A DNA stretch of 64,000 bases from an uncultured Aeriscardovia sp. (GTDB lineage: Bacteria > Actinomycetota > Actinomycetes > Actinomycetales > Bifidobacteriaceae). Below are positions 1-8,858 of the stretch, one piece after another. Under the pieces are notes generated by a model, which ran no database searches, was not told the origin of the DNA, and saw only the letters and a list, made by a program, of their open reading frames with translations. The DNA lies in NCBI GenBank assembly GCA_903789525.1, contig CAIFER010000001.1, forward strand, positions 930,001-994,000, read 5' to 3'. Within the stretch, counting starts at the first letter, position 1. Every line of letters starts with the position of its first letter. The translations under genes were made by a program, and so were the position numbers.

Positions 1-447
1 TGGGTTATCCTTCGGATTCTTTACGTCATCGAGGGAGCCGACCTCATAGAGCGCAGTGCCATCGAGGAAAACCTGCCCACGATGAGCATGAACTCCCTGA
101 TCGAGCCAATCGCCCTGGATCAGTGCAGTATACGGGTTAAATGAACCGAACATCGTGTTGGGGATTCGCACAGACCAGACGCCATCGGACTCCAACTTCC
201 AACCGGTAACGCGCTCAGCAGCCGTAATCACTGCTTTTCCGCGCTGAACAGACCGATATGTGATGCGCGCGTCCGGACGACCGGCATGCTTCGGATTGAC
301 ATTCTCGTGGTAAACACCCGGAGCGACAAGGACCGTATCACCTGCGAGCGCGATATCAGCCGCTTGCTGAATCGTGCGAAACGGGGTTTCTTGGCTGCCG
401 TTGCCAGGAGAAGAAGCAGCACAATCTACATAAAGCGTGCGAACCAT
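1..447 (-). CDS. Right-handed beta-helix (DUF1565-type) protein, C-terminus outside window
   Basis: This gene reads leftward off the window edge, so only the first 149 residues are visible. The ORF track missed it because there is no stop. It begins MVRTLYVDC and continues with the pattern TPFRTIQQAADIALAGDTV, typical of the N-terminal repeat of pectate-lyase-like parallel beta-helix proteins. That fold is common in extracellular polysaccharide lyases and hydrolases. The start at 447 is supported by an AAAGGA ribosome site about 9 nt upstream. No signal peptide is seen. The arabinan context suggests carbohydrate-active work, but no catalytic residues are in view, so substrate and class are unknown. 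Confidence 0.75.
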   Translation of the reverse strand, partial: MVRTLYVDCAASSPGNGSQETPFRTIQQAADIALAGDTVLVAPGVYHENVNPKHAGRPDARITYRSVQRGKAVITAAERVTGWKLESDGVWSVRIPNTMFGSFNPYTALIQGDWLDQGVHAHRGQVFLDGTALYEVGSLDDVKNPKDNP

Positions 448-538
448 GATCAACAATTCCTTTCAGCATGTGCCTTGGATTCCGCGTCCTTGCAGAGCCT
501 CTTGAGACCAATGCATTCGAATAGTTTCGTTATTCATG

Positions 539-553
539 CTACAACGATTAAAA
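539..553 (-). promoter_or_regulatory. Possible LacI-type operator upstream of beta-helix gene
   Basis: CTACAACGATTAAAA matches 11 of 15 positions of the complement (TTACAACGTTAGAAA) of the operator seen in the arabinan locus at 11-12.7 kb. It lies about 90 bp upstream of the beta-helix start. It is a weak match, offered as a candidate only. Confidence 0.25.
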
Positions 554-705
554 ATGAAACGCGCCGTTAAAGACAGAACTGCTGACTTTTCCTTAAAAAC
601 ACGTCTCTTCACGCTTCTGAAAGATTTCGCCACATTTCGAAAGGTCGGGTGCGGCCAACACGTAAACAGTCATGGGGGAGCGAGAGGACGTCGTCTTTCC
701 CCGGA

Positions 706-765
706 CAAAAAAGAACCCAGCAACTCGCCACCACACGTGAACGTCTGGCAGTAAGCTACTGGGTT
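706..765 (-). terminator. Rho-independent terminator of dipeptidase gene
   Basis: On the minus strand the sequence forms a stem of AACCCAG with CTGGGTT, closing a loop of about 39 nt, followed by CTTTTTT. It lies about 75 bp after the dipeptidase stop codon. Confidence 0.55.
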
Positions 766-840
766 TCCTTTCCGATCGCATCAGCGAGCCGGTTTGATGA
801 GCTAGCTAACGCGACCGAAGAATTCAATTAGTTTCGCTGA

Positions 841-2379
841 TCAGTTATCTGACAGGAAGAAGCCGTTCTTCATCCGCATGGACACCGTGTACAGCACTGT
901 GTTCAGCAGATCATCAGTGTTCTTCTTCAGCTTGTCAGCAAGCTGCTGATTAGCGGCCTCCAGCACGCGATGAACGGCTGGATCATCGGTCGAATCGAGC
1001 TTGCCCTTCAGAGACTGATCGGCTGCGATCTTCGCATCGGTCAGGCGCACATTTGCATGACCCTCAGCACCAGTCTTGATCTGATACGCTTCGATCGACT
1101 GCTGATTGTCGGCAAAATGCTCATCTGCGAGCGCTGCAATCACGCGGTTCTCCCAGTAATGGTTTTCCGTCGTCACACGAGTCGTGGTCGCCTCCAAATA
1201 AGCAGGGGTGGAATCCACGTTCGTGTAATACGGTTCGATCGTGTTGAACGGATTGGAGCCGAAGGAGATCCACTGCAGAGCGGCATAAGCTGCTGGCTTG
1301 TCTGGACGAATCTCCATGACGGAGAGCTCAGACTGGCGATTAATGCCGATCGGACGATACATCGTGCGCGTTGCATGCGTACCGCGCTTGCCGTACGGAT
1401 CATACGGAGTGCCCTGATAGTGAGAGCTCAGCACGTACTTGATGTCTTCGATCGTGATCTTGCGCTCTGGCTGACGAGCCCACGGAATGTCATCCGACTC
1501 CGGGTTGTGCAGAGCTTCGTCCGTGTCCCAGTCCTCGTCGTACGGGTTGAGATAGCGCTGCATGAACCACGCACGCGGTGTGTTGTAAACGTGATCAGTA
1601 TCGGAATGCGAACCGAAGGCATCGCGCGGATTGAGATGACCTGTTTCGCCATCGACGGACAGATCGAGGTTATTCGCCTTGACCCACTCGCGCAGATCAG
1701 CGGAGCACATGAAGTTCTCCTGCTTGCCGAATGCGTCCTTCAGATCGAAGTCGTCAATGCCGAGCTGATTTGGCATGGTGACGTAGCAATCATCTGGCAC
1801 GCGACGAGCGATCCAATGATGGCCGCCGACCGTTTCCATCCACCAGATATCATGCGCATCTGAGAAGGCCACGCCGTTCATCTCACTCGTGCCGTACTTT
1901 TCCAGCAACGAGCCGAGACGCTTCACACCTTCACGCGCAGTGTGGATGTACGGCAAAACGGTTGTGAGGAAATCCTCCTCTGTGATGCCACCAGGAACGA
2001 GAGGCTTGTAATCAGGCTGGCCCTTCGTGCCCTGCGCTGGCTGAACTTCAACGAACGGATCTGCTCCGAGAACGCGCTCATTTGTCGTGATGGTTTCCGT
2101 AGCACTCATCGCCACATTGGCAGCGTTGATGCCTGCTTCACCCCAAATGCCGTCCTTCAAATCAGCGTTTGGCGTGGAAGTGTAACGCAGTGGGTCATCT
2201 GGAAGCTGAATATCCAGATGAGAGAGCACAGAATGATACAGACGCGGCTGATCCTGCGGCTGTGTGACGATAAAACGCTTTGGATTGAACTCACCGTTGG
2301 CGGAATCCTCGTTACGAGCAATGATCGGAGCTCCGTCGTAACTGGCTTTCTTCCCCACAAGAATAGTGGTGCAGGCCAT
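841..2379 (-). CDS. pepD: C69 family dipeptidase
   Basis: A 512-residue dipeptidase of the C69 (PepD) family, Ntn-fold hydrolases that release amino acids from dipeptides. The N-terminus MACTTILVGKKASYDG matches the family, with the nucleophile cysteine at position 3, so only the first two residues need removal and no long propeptide is present. The RNEDS segment that follows is also typical. Length agrees with Lactobacillus and bifidobacterial PepD proteins. The start at 2379 has an AAGAGG ribosome site. It probably works in the cytoplasm on peptides taken up from the medium. The neighbouring PEBP-like gene has the same orientation. Confidence 0.9.
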   Translation of the reverse strand: MACTTILVGKKASYDGAPIIARNEDSANGEFNPKRFIVTQPQDQPRLYHSVLSHLDIQLPDDPLRYTSTPNADLKDGIWGEAGINAANVAMSATETITTNERVLGADPFVEVQPAQGTKGQPDYKPLVPGGITEEDFLTTVLPYIHTAREGVKRLGSLLEKYGTSEMNGVAFSDAHDIWWMETVGGHHWIARRVPDDCYVTMPNQLGIDDFDLKDAFGKQENFMCSADLREWVKANNLDLSVDGETGHLNPRDAFGSHSDTDHVYNTPRAWFMQRYLNPYDEDWDTDEALHNPESDDIPWARQPERKITIEDIKYVLSSHYQGTPYDPYGKRGTHATRTMYRPIGINRQSELSVMEIRPDKPAAYAALQWISFGSNPFNTIEPYYTNVDSTPAYLEATTTRVTTENHYWENRVIAALADEHFADNQQSIEAYQIKTGAEGHANVRLTDAKIAADQSLKGKLDSTDDPAVHRVLEAANQQLADKLKKNTDDLLNTVLYTVSMRMKNGFFLSDN

Positions 2380-2444
2380 GACAACCTCTTTTCTGGACTT
2401 GGTGCCTACCTCAACGATCTTGACGATCTCAACACTTCACGATT

Positions 2445-2993
2445 CTACTTTCGACCGGTCAGATATATCCACGCCGGCTGAATTGCTCCCGCCTTATTTA
2501 GACCGCGATACATCTGATTGAGCCAGAAGCCGTTCTGCAACCCTTCGAGCGGCTTCTTGGTCCCCCACACGCGCAGCTGGTACAGATGATCTTGGTCAGG
2601 CGGATTCGGGCCAGTATACCGCTGATATACGAGTGGATTCGTCGACTTGACGAACCGAGAAGCATTGGAATTCTTGCCTTGTACAGCCTCCGGAATCATG
2701 CTGACCATCTGGCGAGAGAAGTCAGGCGGAATCTGCACCGCATTCGCATCTCCGATATCGAACATGAGCGCCTGAATCGGCACATTGGCGACCGTCCAAT
2801 GGATCCACTGGAAGCCGCACACTGGGATTGAGTCATCATCCGTCAATGCCCAATGCAGATATTGGATGCTCGGATCGAGCTGATCAACGTAAAACGGGAA
2901 CGAGACGATTGGCTGCCCGTCTGTCTTCTCATCCGGCGCGCAGTGTTTGCTGTACTTATCCGGAATCGTGTCAAAATCTGTGGTGATTCGCAT
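2445..2993 (-). CDS. YbhB/YbcL family Raf-kinase-inhibitor-like (PEBP) protein
   Basis: A 182-residue protein of the phosphatidylethanolamine-binding fold. The central pattern GFQWIHWTVANVP is the family's HW-V-NIP-type motif, and the late RVWGTKKPLEGLQNG segment is typical of the bacterial YbhB branch. No signal peptide or membrane segment is visible, so it is likely cytoplasmic. The biochemical role of bacterial members is poorly defined. It lies upstream of the dipeptidase on the same strand with a 65-bp gap, so the two could be co-transcribed. Confidence 0.82.
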   Translation of the reverse strand: MRITTDFDTIPDKYSKHCAPDEKTDGQPIVSFPFYVDQLDPSIQYLHWALTDDDSIPVCGFQWIHWTVANVPIQALMFDIGDANAVQIPPDFSRQMVSMIPEAVQGKNSNASRFVKSTNPLVYQRYTGPNPPDQDHLYQLRVWGTKKPLEGLQNGFWLNQMYRGLNKAGAIQPAWIYLTGRK

Positions 2994-3031
2994 AACTCCA
3001 GTATCCCACGAGTCGATTGAGCTGGGAGAGA

Positions 3032-4507
3032 TTATGAGATACGAGGTCCAGATAACGCGACTGAGCAGCTGACTGTGAGTGCAGTCATGCGCTCCAAACG
3101 ACGATCAGGCGCATTCCATGTGTTCGTCCCACCGCGGCTCGTCCACCCTGAATAGTTCGCACCGATCGCCTTCACATGCCCGAGAACGCGCAGTGACCCG
3201 TCCCGGTCGTCGGTTTCGACACTGTCCCACGCGATCGGAAGATCGGCCCGAGATCCGTTCGAGAGCACGCAGCGAACCATCGGATATGCGCTGGCAGCCT
3301 CGCTGAGAAGACGATCGTGGTCGCCTTTCTGATCCTCCGTTCTGATCGCCTGAATTGTGCCCAAGGAAAGGGGCTCGCCGATTTCCGGGATCCCCTGATC
3401 TGCGCGGGCGGCGAATCCAATTGCATCTGCTGCTCGAACGCGATCGTACTCCGTCCGCGTCAGCGGCAGGACGACCCCGTGCTTCGTGTGGGCAGCCATA
3501 TGGAAGTGAGAAAGCTGATCGGCGCTGAGATAGTGCCAGCCGGAATCGAGATCGTCACTAACAAGCGGACGGTAGCCGATCGATGGGATGACATCGACGA
3601 ACAGCATCCACTGCCTGCCTCCATGCTCGGCAAAGACAGCTGGACCTTCAACTCCGCCGGGATTGCCGTTGACCGCATACTTGGCACCGATTTTCTCCTG
3701 TACGTCATGCCACTGGGATGACTCCCACCACCGCTGATCGTCAGTCGACTGCATGCGGATTCCCCGGCCAAACGAGTTGTCCTTATAGATACGGTACGTG
3801 CGCATCGCGGGGGAATTTGCTGAGGAAGAACCGGATGCGAGAGGACGGCGCACGATCGTGCAGTCGATCGTCTCTCCACCGTCGTCGATGAAGACTCCAC
3901 CCAGCTTGAACGTCGCAGGAGTGAAGTCGGTCGTCGTTGCCCACATCAAACGGCTGTATGGGTTTCCGTTATGCCGGCGAGTACCCGGGTTCATAAGGTC
4001 AGCCGAGAAGATGACCACGAATCCGCCTCTGCCCTTCCCGTACAAGTCAGGTTCCCACGTAGCAACCGGAGCCCACGCCATACCGAGGTTCGCGCGGCTG
4101 CCGTCTTCGCGGATACTCGCGTCCAGGTACTCCGGCTTCCCCCAGTCGATCAGATCGCGCGAGCGCCAGACGATCAGCTTCGTCGATCCGCAGTGCGACC
4201 AGTACGTCCAGCCGGTCAGATTGTCCGGATTGCGTGGCGTTCCAGCCGTGCTAGTGCCATCGTCTCCCCCGAAGACGCGCAGATCCGTGGCGACGATGAA
4301 GTACTCTCCGGTCTGCGGGTTTCTGCAGATGCAGGGGTCACGGATTCCAGTCGTGGACTGTGCCGATGCGAGAACCGGACGTCCTGCGTTGAGCCGATCC
4401 CAGCGCGTGGGGTCATTCCCATGGCTAATGTCCAAATAGAGCTTTTCCGCGTAACCGCGCGCGTTTTCGATGAAGTGCGCCAAAAGGTAGCCGTACGGCT
4501 GATCCAT
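3032..4507 (-). CDS. Glycoside hydrolase family 43-like protein
   Basis: A 491-residue five-bladed beta-propeller enzyme by pattern. The likely catalytic base is the Asp in GIRDPCICRNPQTGEY near residue 55, and the likely acid is the Glu in GVEGPAVFAEHGG around residue 290. Members cleave arabinose or xylose side chains. No signal peptide is present, so it should act on imported oligosaccharides. The ORF track starts at 4513, but AGGAG lies 6 nt before the second ATG (4507), which is the better start. A palindromic LacI-type operator lies just upstream. Subfamily and substrate cannot be fixed by eye; arabinosidase is the best guess from context. Confidence 0.8.
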   Translation of the reverse strand: MDQPYGYLLAHFIENARGYAEKLYLDISHGNDPTRWDRLNAGRPVLASAQSTTGIRDPCICRNPQTGEYFIVATDLRVFGGDDGTSTAGTPRNPDNLTGWTYWSHCGSTKLIVWRSRDLIDWGKPEYLDASIREDGSRANLGMAWAPVATWEPDLYGKGRGGFVVIFSADLMNPGTRRHNGNPYSRLMWATTTDFTPATFKLGGVFIDDGGETIDCTIVRRPLASGSSSANSPAMRTYRIYKDNSFGRGIRMQSTDDQRWWESSQWHDVQEKIGAKYAVNGNPGGVEGPAVFAEHGGRQWMLFVDVIPSIGYRPLVSDDLDSGWHYLSADQLSHFHMAAHTKHGVVLPLTRTEYDRVRAADAIGFAARADQGIPEIGEPLSLGTIQAIRTEDQKGDHDRLLSEAASAYPMVRCVLSNGSRADLPIAWDSVETDDRDGSLRVLGHVKAIGANYSGWTSRGGTNTWNAPDRRLERMTALTVSCSVALSGPRIS

Positions 4508-4525
4508 AGTCATCTCCTGTGATGA

Positions 4526-4539
4526 TGTGACCGTTCACA
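4526..4539 (-). promoter_or_regulatory. LacI-type operator upstream of GH43 gene
   Basis: TGTGACCGTTCACA is a near-perfect palindrome with a central CG, the usual form of a LacI-family operator. It ends about 20 bp before the start codon, so a bound repressor would block transcription. It resembles GTGAACGTTCAC upstream of the GH51 gene at 50.2 kb and differs from the operator of the 11-12.7 kb locus. Confidence 0.55.
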
Positions 4540-4540
4540 A

Positions 4541-4790
4541 TCATTGTGGCACAGATGATGGCGACAGGTCCACCCTCGTATCAGCCAGCGCGATGAGGTC
4601 TGCATCGTGTGTGGCCGTGATCACACATGTGCCGTAATCGGCAGCCGACCGCAGGAGGTCGTAAACCTTTCTCCGATGGGATAGCTGGAGCAGTCTTCGC
4701 GTCCGGAGATCCACTGTTCGACCCCGTCATCGTGTTTGAGACCGTGTACGACAGTGCTGCGGCTCCCCGCCGTGCCGAGATCTGCGAAAC
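4541..4790 (-). pseudogene. Remnant of an ABC transporter ATP-binding protein
   Basis: The minus strand preserves the end of an ABC ATPase, reading VYDLLRSAADYGTCVITATH followed by DADLIALAD and a stop at 4541. The TATHD stretch is the H-loop region. Just upstream another frame reads TGSNSGSPDAKTA, resembling the TG-LDAKTA segment after Walker B, joined through a frameshift near GAGAAAGGT. The rest of the ATPase is missing or beyond recognition. It appears to be decayed, together with the small membrane ORF beside it. Confidence 0.5.
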
Positions 4791-4795
4791 AGGTT

Positions 4796-5074
4796 TCAGT
4801 CCAATCCATGCGCCCACGTGACCGCGCTTCCCAAGAGAGCCAACGCGCACAGAACCAGCGGCACAATGCTGATAACCAACCAGATTTTTGGTAATGAATG
4901 AGGATGAAAACTATTTTTCGTCGGCCATTTCCATCCCCTCAAATGAGACATCATTCGTTTAAACCACGAATTATCCGGATTATCAGAACGTTGATTAACA
5001 GATTGATCTGGACTATTTATTTCTGCCGTTTCCGACATCGTATCCATAATTTTCCGTGTCTCATCGTGTTCCAT
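4796..5074 (-). CDS. Small single-pass membrane protein, probably a truncated transporter
   Basis: The reading frame ends with a basic segment (LRGWKWPTK) followed by one strong hydrophobic helix, WLVISIVPLVLCALALLG, and then a stop. This arrangement resembles the first membrane segment of a larger permease such as YhgE/Pip proteins, and the ATPase remnant follows directly. I therefore suspect the truncated 5' end of a lost transporter gene. The start is uncertain: the ORF track uses TTG at 5143, and the ATG at 5074 is given here. A functional small protein cannot be excluded. Confidence 0.35.
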   Translation of the reverse strand: MEHDETRKIMDTMSETAEINSPDQSVNQRSDNPDNSWFKRMMSHLRGWKWPTKNSFHPHSLPKIWLVISIVPLVLCALALLGSAVTWAHGLD

Positions 5075-5197
5075 CGTTATCGCACTATACACCGGATCAG
5101 AAATGAAAATAGGAGCCCATAAATTAACGATTCCCTTGTTCAAAGGCTTAAAATAATGGCGTTTTCACAGCGGCCAATCCATTCCAGGAGGCGCATC

Positions 5198-5749
5198 ATG
5201 ACAAGAGATCGTTATGGCGAAAGCGAGCTTGCTGGCCACGATAGGGCATTCGTGCGCAAAGAGCTTCGGCTGCGGTCACCGTTCGTCATGGTCGTCGCGG
5301 TCGAGCCCGGCGAAGGGGCTCACGTCATCATGACAGCTCTTTCATACGCGCGTATCGTGCCAGAAGCGCTTGTCTGCTTCGTCTATGCAAATCGCAAGGC
5401 TGACCGGGGCAGTGAGTTCGCTGGAACAACACGCATTGAGGTTCCAGATGACCAGTGGAACCAATCAACGCGTGACCTGCGCGACCGCGTACTCTCTGCA
5501 GCACATGATGCTGAGGTTAGCGCACAGTTCCATCGACTTGCGGGAAATCCTGCGCATGAGATTGCACGTTTCGCCTTCGATCATGATGCACAGCTGATCG
5601 TCATCGGCACCCGCAAGCCAGGTGCGGTCTCCCAAATCCAAGAGAAATTGCGCGGATCTGTTATGGCCGCACTGTCACAATCGCAGTCTGTGCCTGTTTT
5701 GGTTGTCCCCGATCCGAAAGCAGCTTCGCGCAACAAACAGCTCGGCTGA
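5198..5749 (+). CDS. Universal stress protein family protein
   Basis: A 183-residue protein with one UspA domain. The segment QLIVIGTRKPGAVSQ, followed by LRGSV and VPVLVVP, matches the nucleotide-binding C-terminal part of the family, though the first glycines are not perfectly spaced for an ATP binder. The start at 5198 is chosen because AGGAGG lies 6 nt upstream; the ORF track start at 5156 has no such site. About 30 extra charged residues precede the first beta strand. Such proteins modulate stress tolerance in the cytoplasm, and the specific trigger is unknown. It converges with the next gene, with 8 bp between the stops. Confidence 0.8.
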   Translation: MTRDRYGESELAGHDRAFVRKELRLRSPFVMVVAVEPGEGAHVIMTALSYARIVPEALVCFVYANRKADRGSEFAGTTRIEVPDDQWNQSTRDLRDRVLSAAHDAEVSAQFHRLAGNPAHEIARFAFDHDAQLIVIGTRKPGAVSQIQEKLRGSVMAALSQSQSVPVLVVPDPKAASRNKQLG

Positions 5750-5757
5750 GTGAAGGC

Positions 5758-7875
5758 TTAGGCACAGCGAATGCGAGCACTCACCTCACGCAACTGAGGG
5801 GCAACTTCCTCACTGTCCTGCATGTCAAGGATCGGCATTCCGCCAACAGCCCAGTGAACGCGCCGAACTTGCGCATCGCGGCCATGGTATATTCCGTCAC
5901 GATTATTAGCTGCGTGGAATACATAGATCACGTTCCCGTCTTCATCATGAGAAAACATGCCGTGACCTGTTCCTAGCTGCCATGCACCGTTGTACATTCC
6001 CGACTTCTGAAGCGGATAATTGAGCTTCGTCCACGTCGTCGGATCGGTCAGGTCTGCTCCCTTGTCTGCCGGTGCAGTTGCAAGACCAGTCGTATAGTCA
6101 ATCCCCACGAGCGAACCAGAGTAGATGAGGAAAAGCTTTCCGCCGTGGGAGATGACAAACGGTCCTTCGGCGATCGTGTTATCCCACGCAAACTCCGGCA
6201 CAATGATCTGAACAGGGTCACTCGTCAGTCTCGTTGGGTGCTGAGGATCGACGCGCGCAATCCACACACTTCCGACCTGTTGCCAGGCATAGTACGAATT
6301 ACCTGAATCCTCGAAATACGTCATGTCAAGGCTGATGTGCTGAAGAGGATTGAGTTCGCTGCCGTCAGCACGCAGAATCGGCTCAGGGACACTCCAGCTA
6401 GACGGATCTGCTGGATTGAGATCGCGTCCATCTGCGCTCTTCTTGAGTTGCATGATGTGGCAGCAACCCGTCCACATATCCGGTTTGCCATTGCGGTCGA
6501 AACAAGGCATGAAGAGGATGGAGAGCCGGCCACCGATGATATGGAATTCCGGCGCCCAGAAACATCCAGTCATTTTTCTGCCTTGTGAATTGCAGTCTCC
6601 TGCTCGCAGAAGATCAACTTCGCGAGCTCTCCCGCCGCGAACATCAGACAAATCAAGAATGGAGTCAGCCATGCGAACTGGCAAATGCGGCCCACACGCT
6701 GGATCGATGCAGTTGCCGTCTTGATCCTCGGTAGCCGTGAACAAGAAGACCGGCTTGCCATTCCACTTCCACGCGAAGATACTGGGGTCAGCACGCTGAA
6801 CTGCAAAAGGAACTGGCTCATGCACATGGCGTATATGCCCATGGATTCTTATAGTTGTGCCCTGCGCTGCATTCGTTGCATTCAGTCTGGCAGCAATTTG
6901 TTCAGCAGACTCATCCCACTGGACTGCACGTTGAGCTTGCGATCCATCTGAATAATGCAAATGCGCACGAGACTGATTGAGAGCCCGCGCAACCTCTTTC
7001 ACGGCTGTTTGAACAGTGGTTTTCTTATCAGCGCTCTCGGTCCTATCGGCATCCGAACCGTGAGTCGCACCTGAGAGCGTAAGGTCTGGAACCTCGACAG
7101 ATGTGTTATAGATCCTGCCGAACCGCGTCATCAGTCGACGGGCTTCGAATTCGGAAATCTCAATCGCGTTTCCTGGCACGATATCAGGAATCGAGCGCAC
7201 TGATAGATCATCTGCTGGGTACGCCGGATCCGGATTCCCCACCGAGGTCGAGACTGGGCTCACTCTGCTCACGGACGCTTGATCTGCAGCTTCTTGACTC
7301 AGCTCTGTCACAACCGCATGCATGGTCTGATCCTGATCGTCCTGCCAGATCACCTCATATGAGCCAGATTCTGTGAGCGAGAAGTGTGGATGATGCACTC
7401 CTAGATTAATGACATGAAAACATATCACTCCCCGATCGGCCCACGACAGCAAGTCTGCAGACGTCAAAAGAAGGACGGAATTCTTCTCGCTGCCGTCCGG
7501 ATTTCCCCCACGCTCACAACGAGTAGCCATGATGACAAATGTGCCATCCTTCGCACGCCCAATAAACGGATCTTTTAAGGATTTGAGATGAACATCCTTG
7601 CCTGGAACACGACATGCGGTTGTCGAAATCTGCGAGGATTGTGAGGCGTGTGCGGCTGGTGTGGATACGGATGCAGATTTACTCACTCCTCGAGCAAAGC
7701 AAATCCCATAATTTTCATTGAGCGGCTCCCACCGACCTGTGACTGGCGAGCGCAAGGCAAAGTGCACGCTCAGTGCAATGTCTGCATTATTCGCCTCCTG
7801 CCGGCATGTAGGAGTACGCGTGTAAACGAGAAGCGAAGATGAACCATTGTGAGAGATCTCACTTATCACTGCCAT
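5758..7875 (-). CDS. Two-part GH43-like protein (705 aa)
   Basis: The C-terminal half (from about residue 345) is a GH43-type five-bladed propeller: VQRADPSIFAWKWNGKPVFL holds the likely base Asp, FWAPEFHIIGG the middle aspartate-type strand, and IAEGPFVISHGGK the likely acid Glu. The N-terminal half also has propeller-like segments (KDPFIGRAKDGTFVIMAT) resembling the 3.0-kb GH43 protein, but without an obvious full active site. It thus looks like a degenerate or partial propeller fused to an active one. No signal peptide is seen. It sits downstream of the sugar importer with a terminator between. Likely arabinosidase or related activity. Confidence 0.72.
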   Translation of the reverse strand: MAVISEISHNGSSSLLVYTRTPTCRQEANNADIALSVHFALRSPVTGRWEPLNENYGICFARGVSKSASVSTPAAHASQSSQISTTACRVPGKDVHLKSLKDPFIGRAKDGTFVIMATRCERGGNPDGSEKNSVLLLTSADLLSWADRGVICFHVINLGVHHPHFSLTESGSYEVIWQDDQDQTMHAVVTELSQEAADQASVSRVSPVSTSVGNPDPAYPADDLSVRSIPDIVPGNAIEISEFEARRLMTRFGRIYNTSVEVPDLTLSGATHGSDADRTESADKKTTVQTAVKEVARALNQSRAHLHYSDGSQAQRAVQWDESAEQIAARLNATNAAQGTTIRIHGHIRHVHEPVPFAVQRADPSIFAWKWNGKPVFLFTATEDQDGNCIDPACGPHLPVRMADSILDLSDVRGGRAREVDLLRAGDCNSQGRKMTGCFWAPEFHIIGGRLSILFMPCFDRNGKPDMWTGCCHIMQLKKSADGRDLNPADPSSWSVPEPILRADGSELNPLQHISLDMTYFEDSGNSYYAWQQVGSVWIARVDPQHPTRLTSDPVQIIVPEFAWDNTIAEGPFVISHGGKLFLIYSGSLVGIDYTTGLATAPADKGADLTDPTTWTKLNYPLQKSGMYNGAWQLGTGHGMFSHDEDGNVIYVFHAANNRDGIYHGRDAQVRRVHWAVGGMPILDMQDSEEVAPQLREVSARIRCA

Positions 7876-7907
7876 CGTTGACCTTTCAGGAAAGTTGCAG
7901 GGAAAAA

Positions 7908-7963
7908 GTTATAGAAAAAGGAAAAGCCGCAATGGAGAACACCATAACATTCTCCATTACGGC
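7908..7963 (-). terminator. Rho-independent terminator after importer operon
   Basis: On the minus strand GCCGTAATGGAGAA pairs with TTCTCCATTGCGGC around a short loop and is followed by TTTTCCTTTTTC. It ends the importer operon just before the 705-aa GH43 gene. Confidence 0.8.
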
Positions 7964-7986
7964 TTGGGGGAGGAAGGCCTCGCCCA

Positions 7987-8856
7987 TTAGCCCTTCATAC
8001 CGGTCATTGCAATGCCCTGAACGAACGACTTTTGGACGAAGAAGAAGACAATCGTGAGTGGAAGTGCGGAAATCAATGCACCAGCCATCACTACTCCATA
8101 TGGAGTGACTGAAGAACCGTGGCCAGTCAGCATTGCCAACCCAACGGTGATCGTGCGTTCTTCCGGAGTAGAAGTCATGATCAACGGCCAAAGAAGATCA
8201 TTCCAATTACCCAAGAGATTGAACATCGTGATCACCAGCAGGACTGATTTCGAGTTCGGCAAAATGATGGACCAGAAGATCCTAAATTCACCGCACCCAT
8301 CAATACGAGCAGCCTCATCCAACTCACGTGGAAGCGAGACGAAGAATTGTCGCATGAGGAAAATGCCGCCGACATCAGCCATTCGAGGAATGATAATTCC
8401 CCAGTAACTGTTGACGAGTCCTATTGACGCGAGCAAACGATAAACAGGAATGAGCAGTGCCATTGCTGGGATCATCATTGTCGCGATCATGAGACCCAAG
8501 AGGAAGCCACGTCCACGAAAGTCAATATGCGACAGAGCATATGCTGCGCATGCATCGAAGAAGACAGAGAATATTGTCACTGCGATTGCAAAGAGCGCAG
8601 CATTCCCGATTTCTCGCATTACCGGAAGTCGCTGGAACAGCGACACATAATTGGCGATCGTAAATCGTTGAGGAATGATCTTCGGTGGCCACTGTTCCGT
8701 TAATCTCTCTGGCGTAAACGACGTAATAATGACAATAAAGAGTGGGAACAGAATAAGCAATGTCACTATCACGAGAATGAGATAGGTCAGTATATTTCCC
8801 CAAATACGGCGGCGATGGATACGTCGACGATCAATTACATCTTTTTCCGATTCCAT
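7987..8856 (-). CDS. Sugar ABC transporter permease (MalG type)
   Basis: A 289-residue inner-membrane subunit of a CUT1 carbohydrate importer. About six hydrophobic segments are visible, and the EAA loop that contacts the ATPase reads ELDEAARIDGCGEFRIFW. It begins 2 nt after the MalF-type gene, so the two are translationally linked. No ATPase gene is in the locus; bifidobacterial CUT1 importers usually share a distant MsiK/MalK-like ATPase, which I infer here. With the adjacent binding protein and GH43 enzymes it probably imports arabino-oligosaccharides. Confidence 0.9.
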   Translation of the reverse strand: MESEKDVIDRRRIHRRRIWGNILTYLILVIVTLLILFPLFIVIITSFTPERLTEQWPPKIIPQRFTIANYVSLFQRLPVMREIGNAALFAIAVTIFSVFFDACAAYALSHIDFRGRGFLLGLMIATMMIPAMALLIPVYRLLASIGLVNSYWGIIIPRMADVGGIFLMRQFFVSLPRELDEAARIDGCGEFRIFWSIILPNSKSVLLVITMFNLLGNWNDLLWPLIMTSTPEERTITVGLAMLTGHGSSVTPYGVVMAGALISALPLTIVFFFVQKSFVQGIAMTGMKG

Positions 8857-8858
8857 TT

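Larger units (their letters stand above)
448..840. other. Intergenic region between beta-helix gene and dipeptidase
   Basis: This 393-base stretch has no convincing gene; the small ORFs in it are on both strands and lack ribosome sites or family patterns. It should contain the promoter of the leftward beta-helix gene, a possible operator near 539, and the terminator of the dipeptidase gene near 706-765. Confidence 0.6.

Noticed and set aside
970-1863. 297-aa ORF opposite the dipeptidase gene
   Set aside because: Lies fully inside a confident gene, with no ribosome site or domain; it is a shadow frame.
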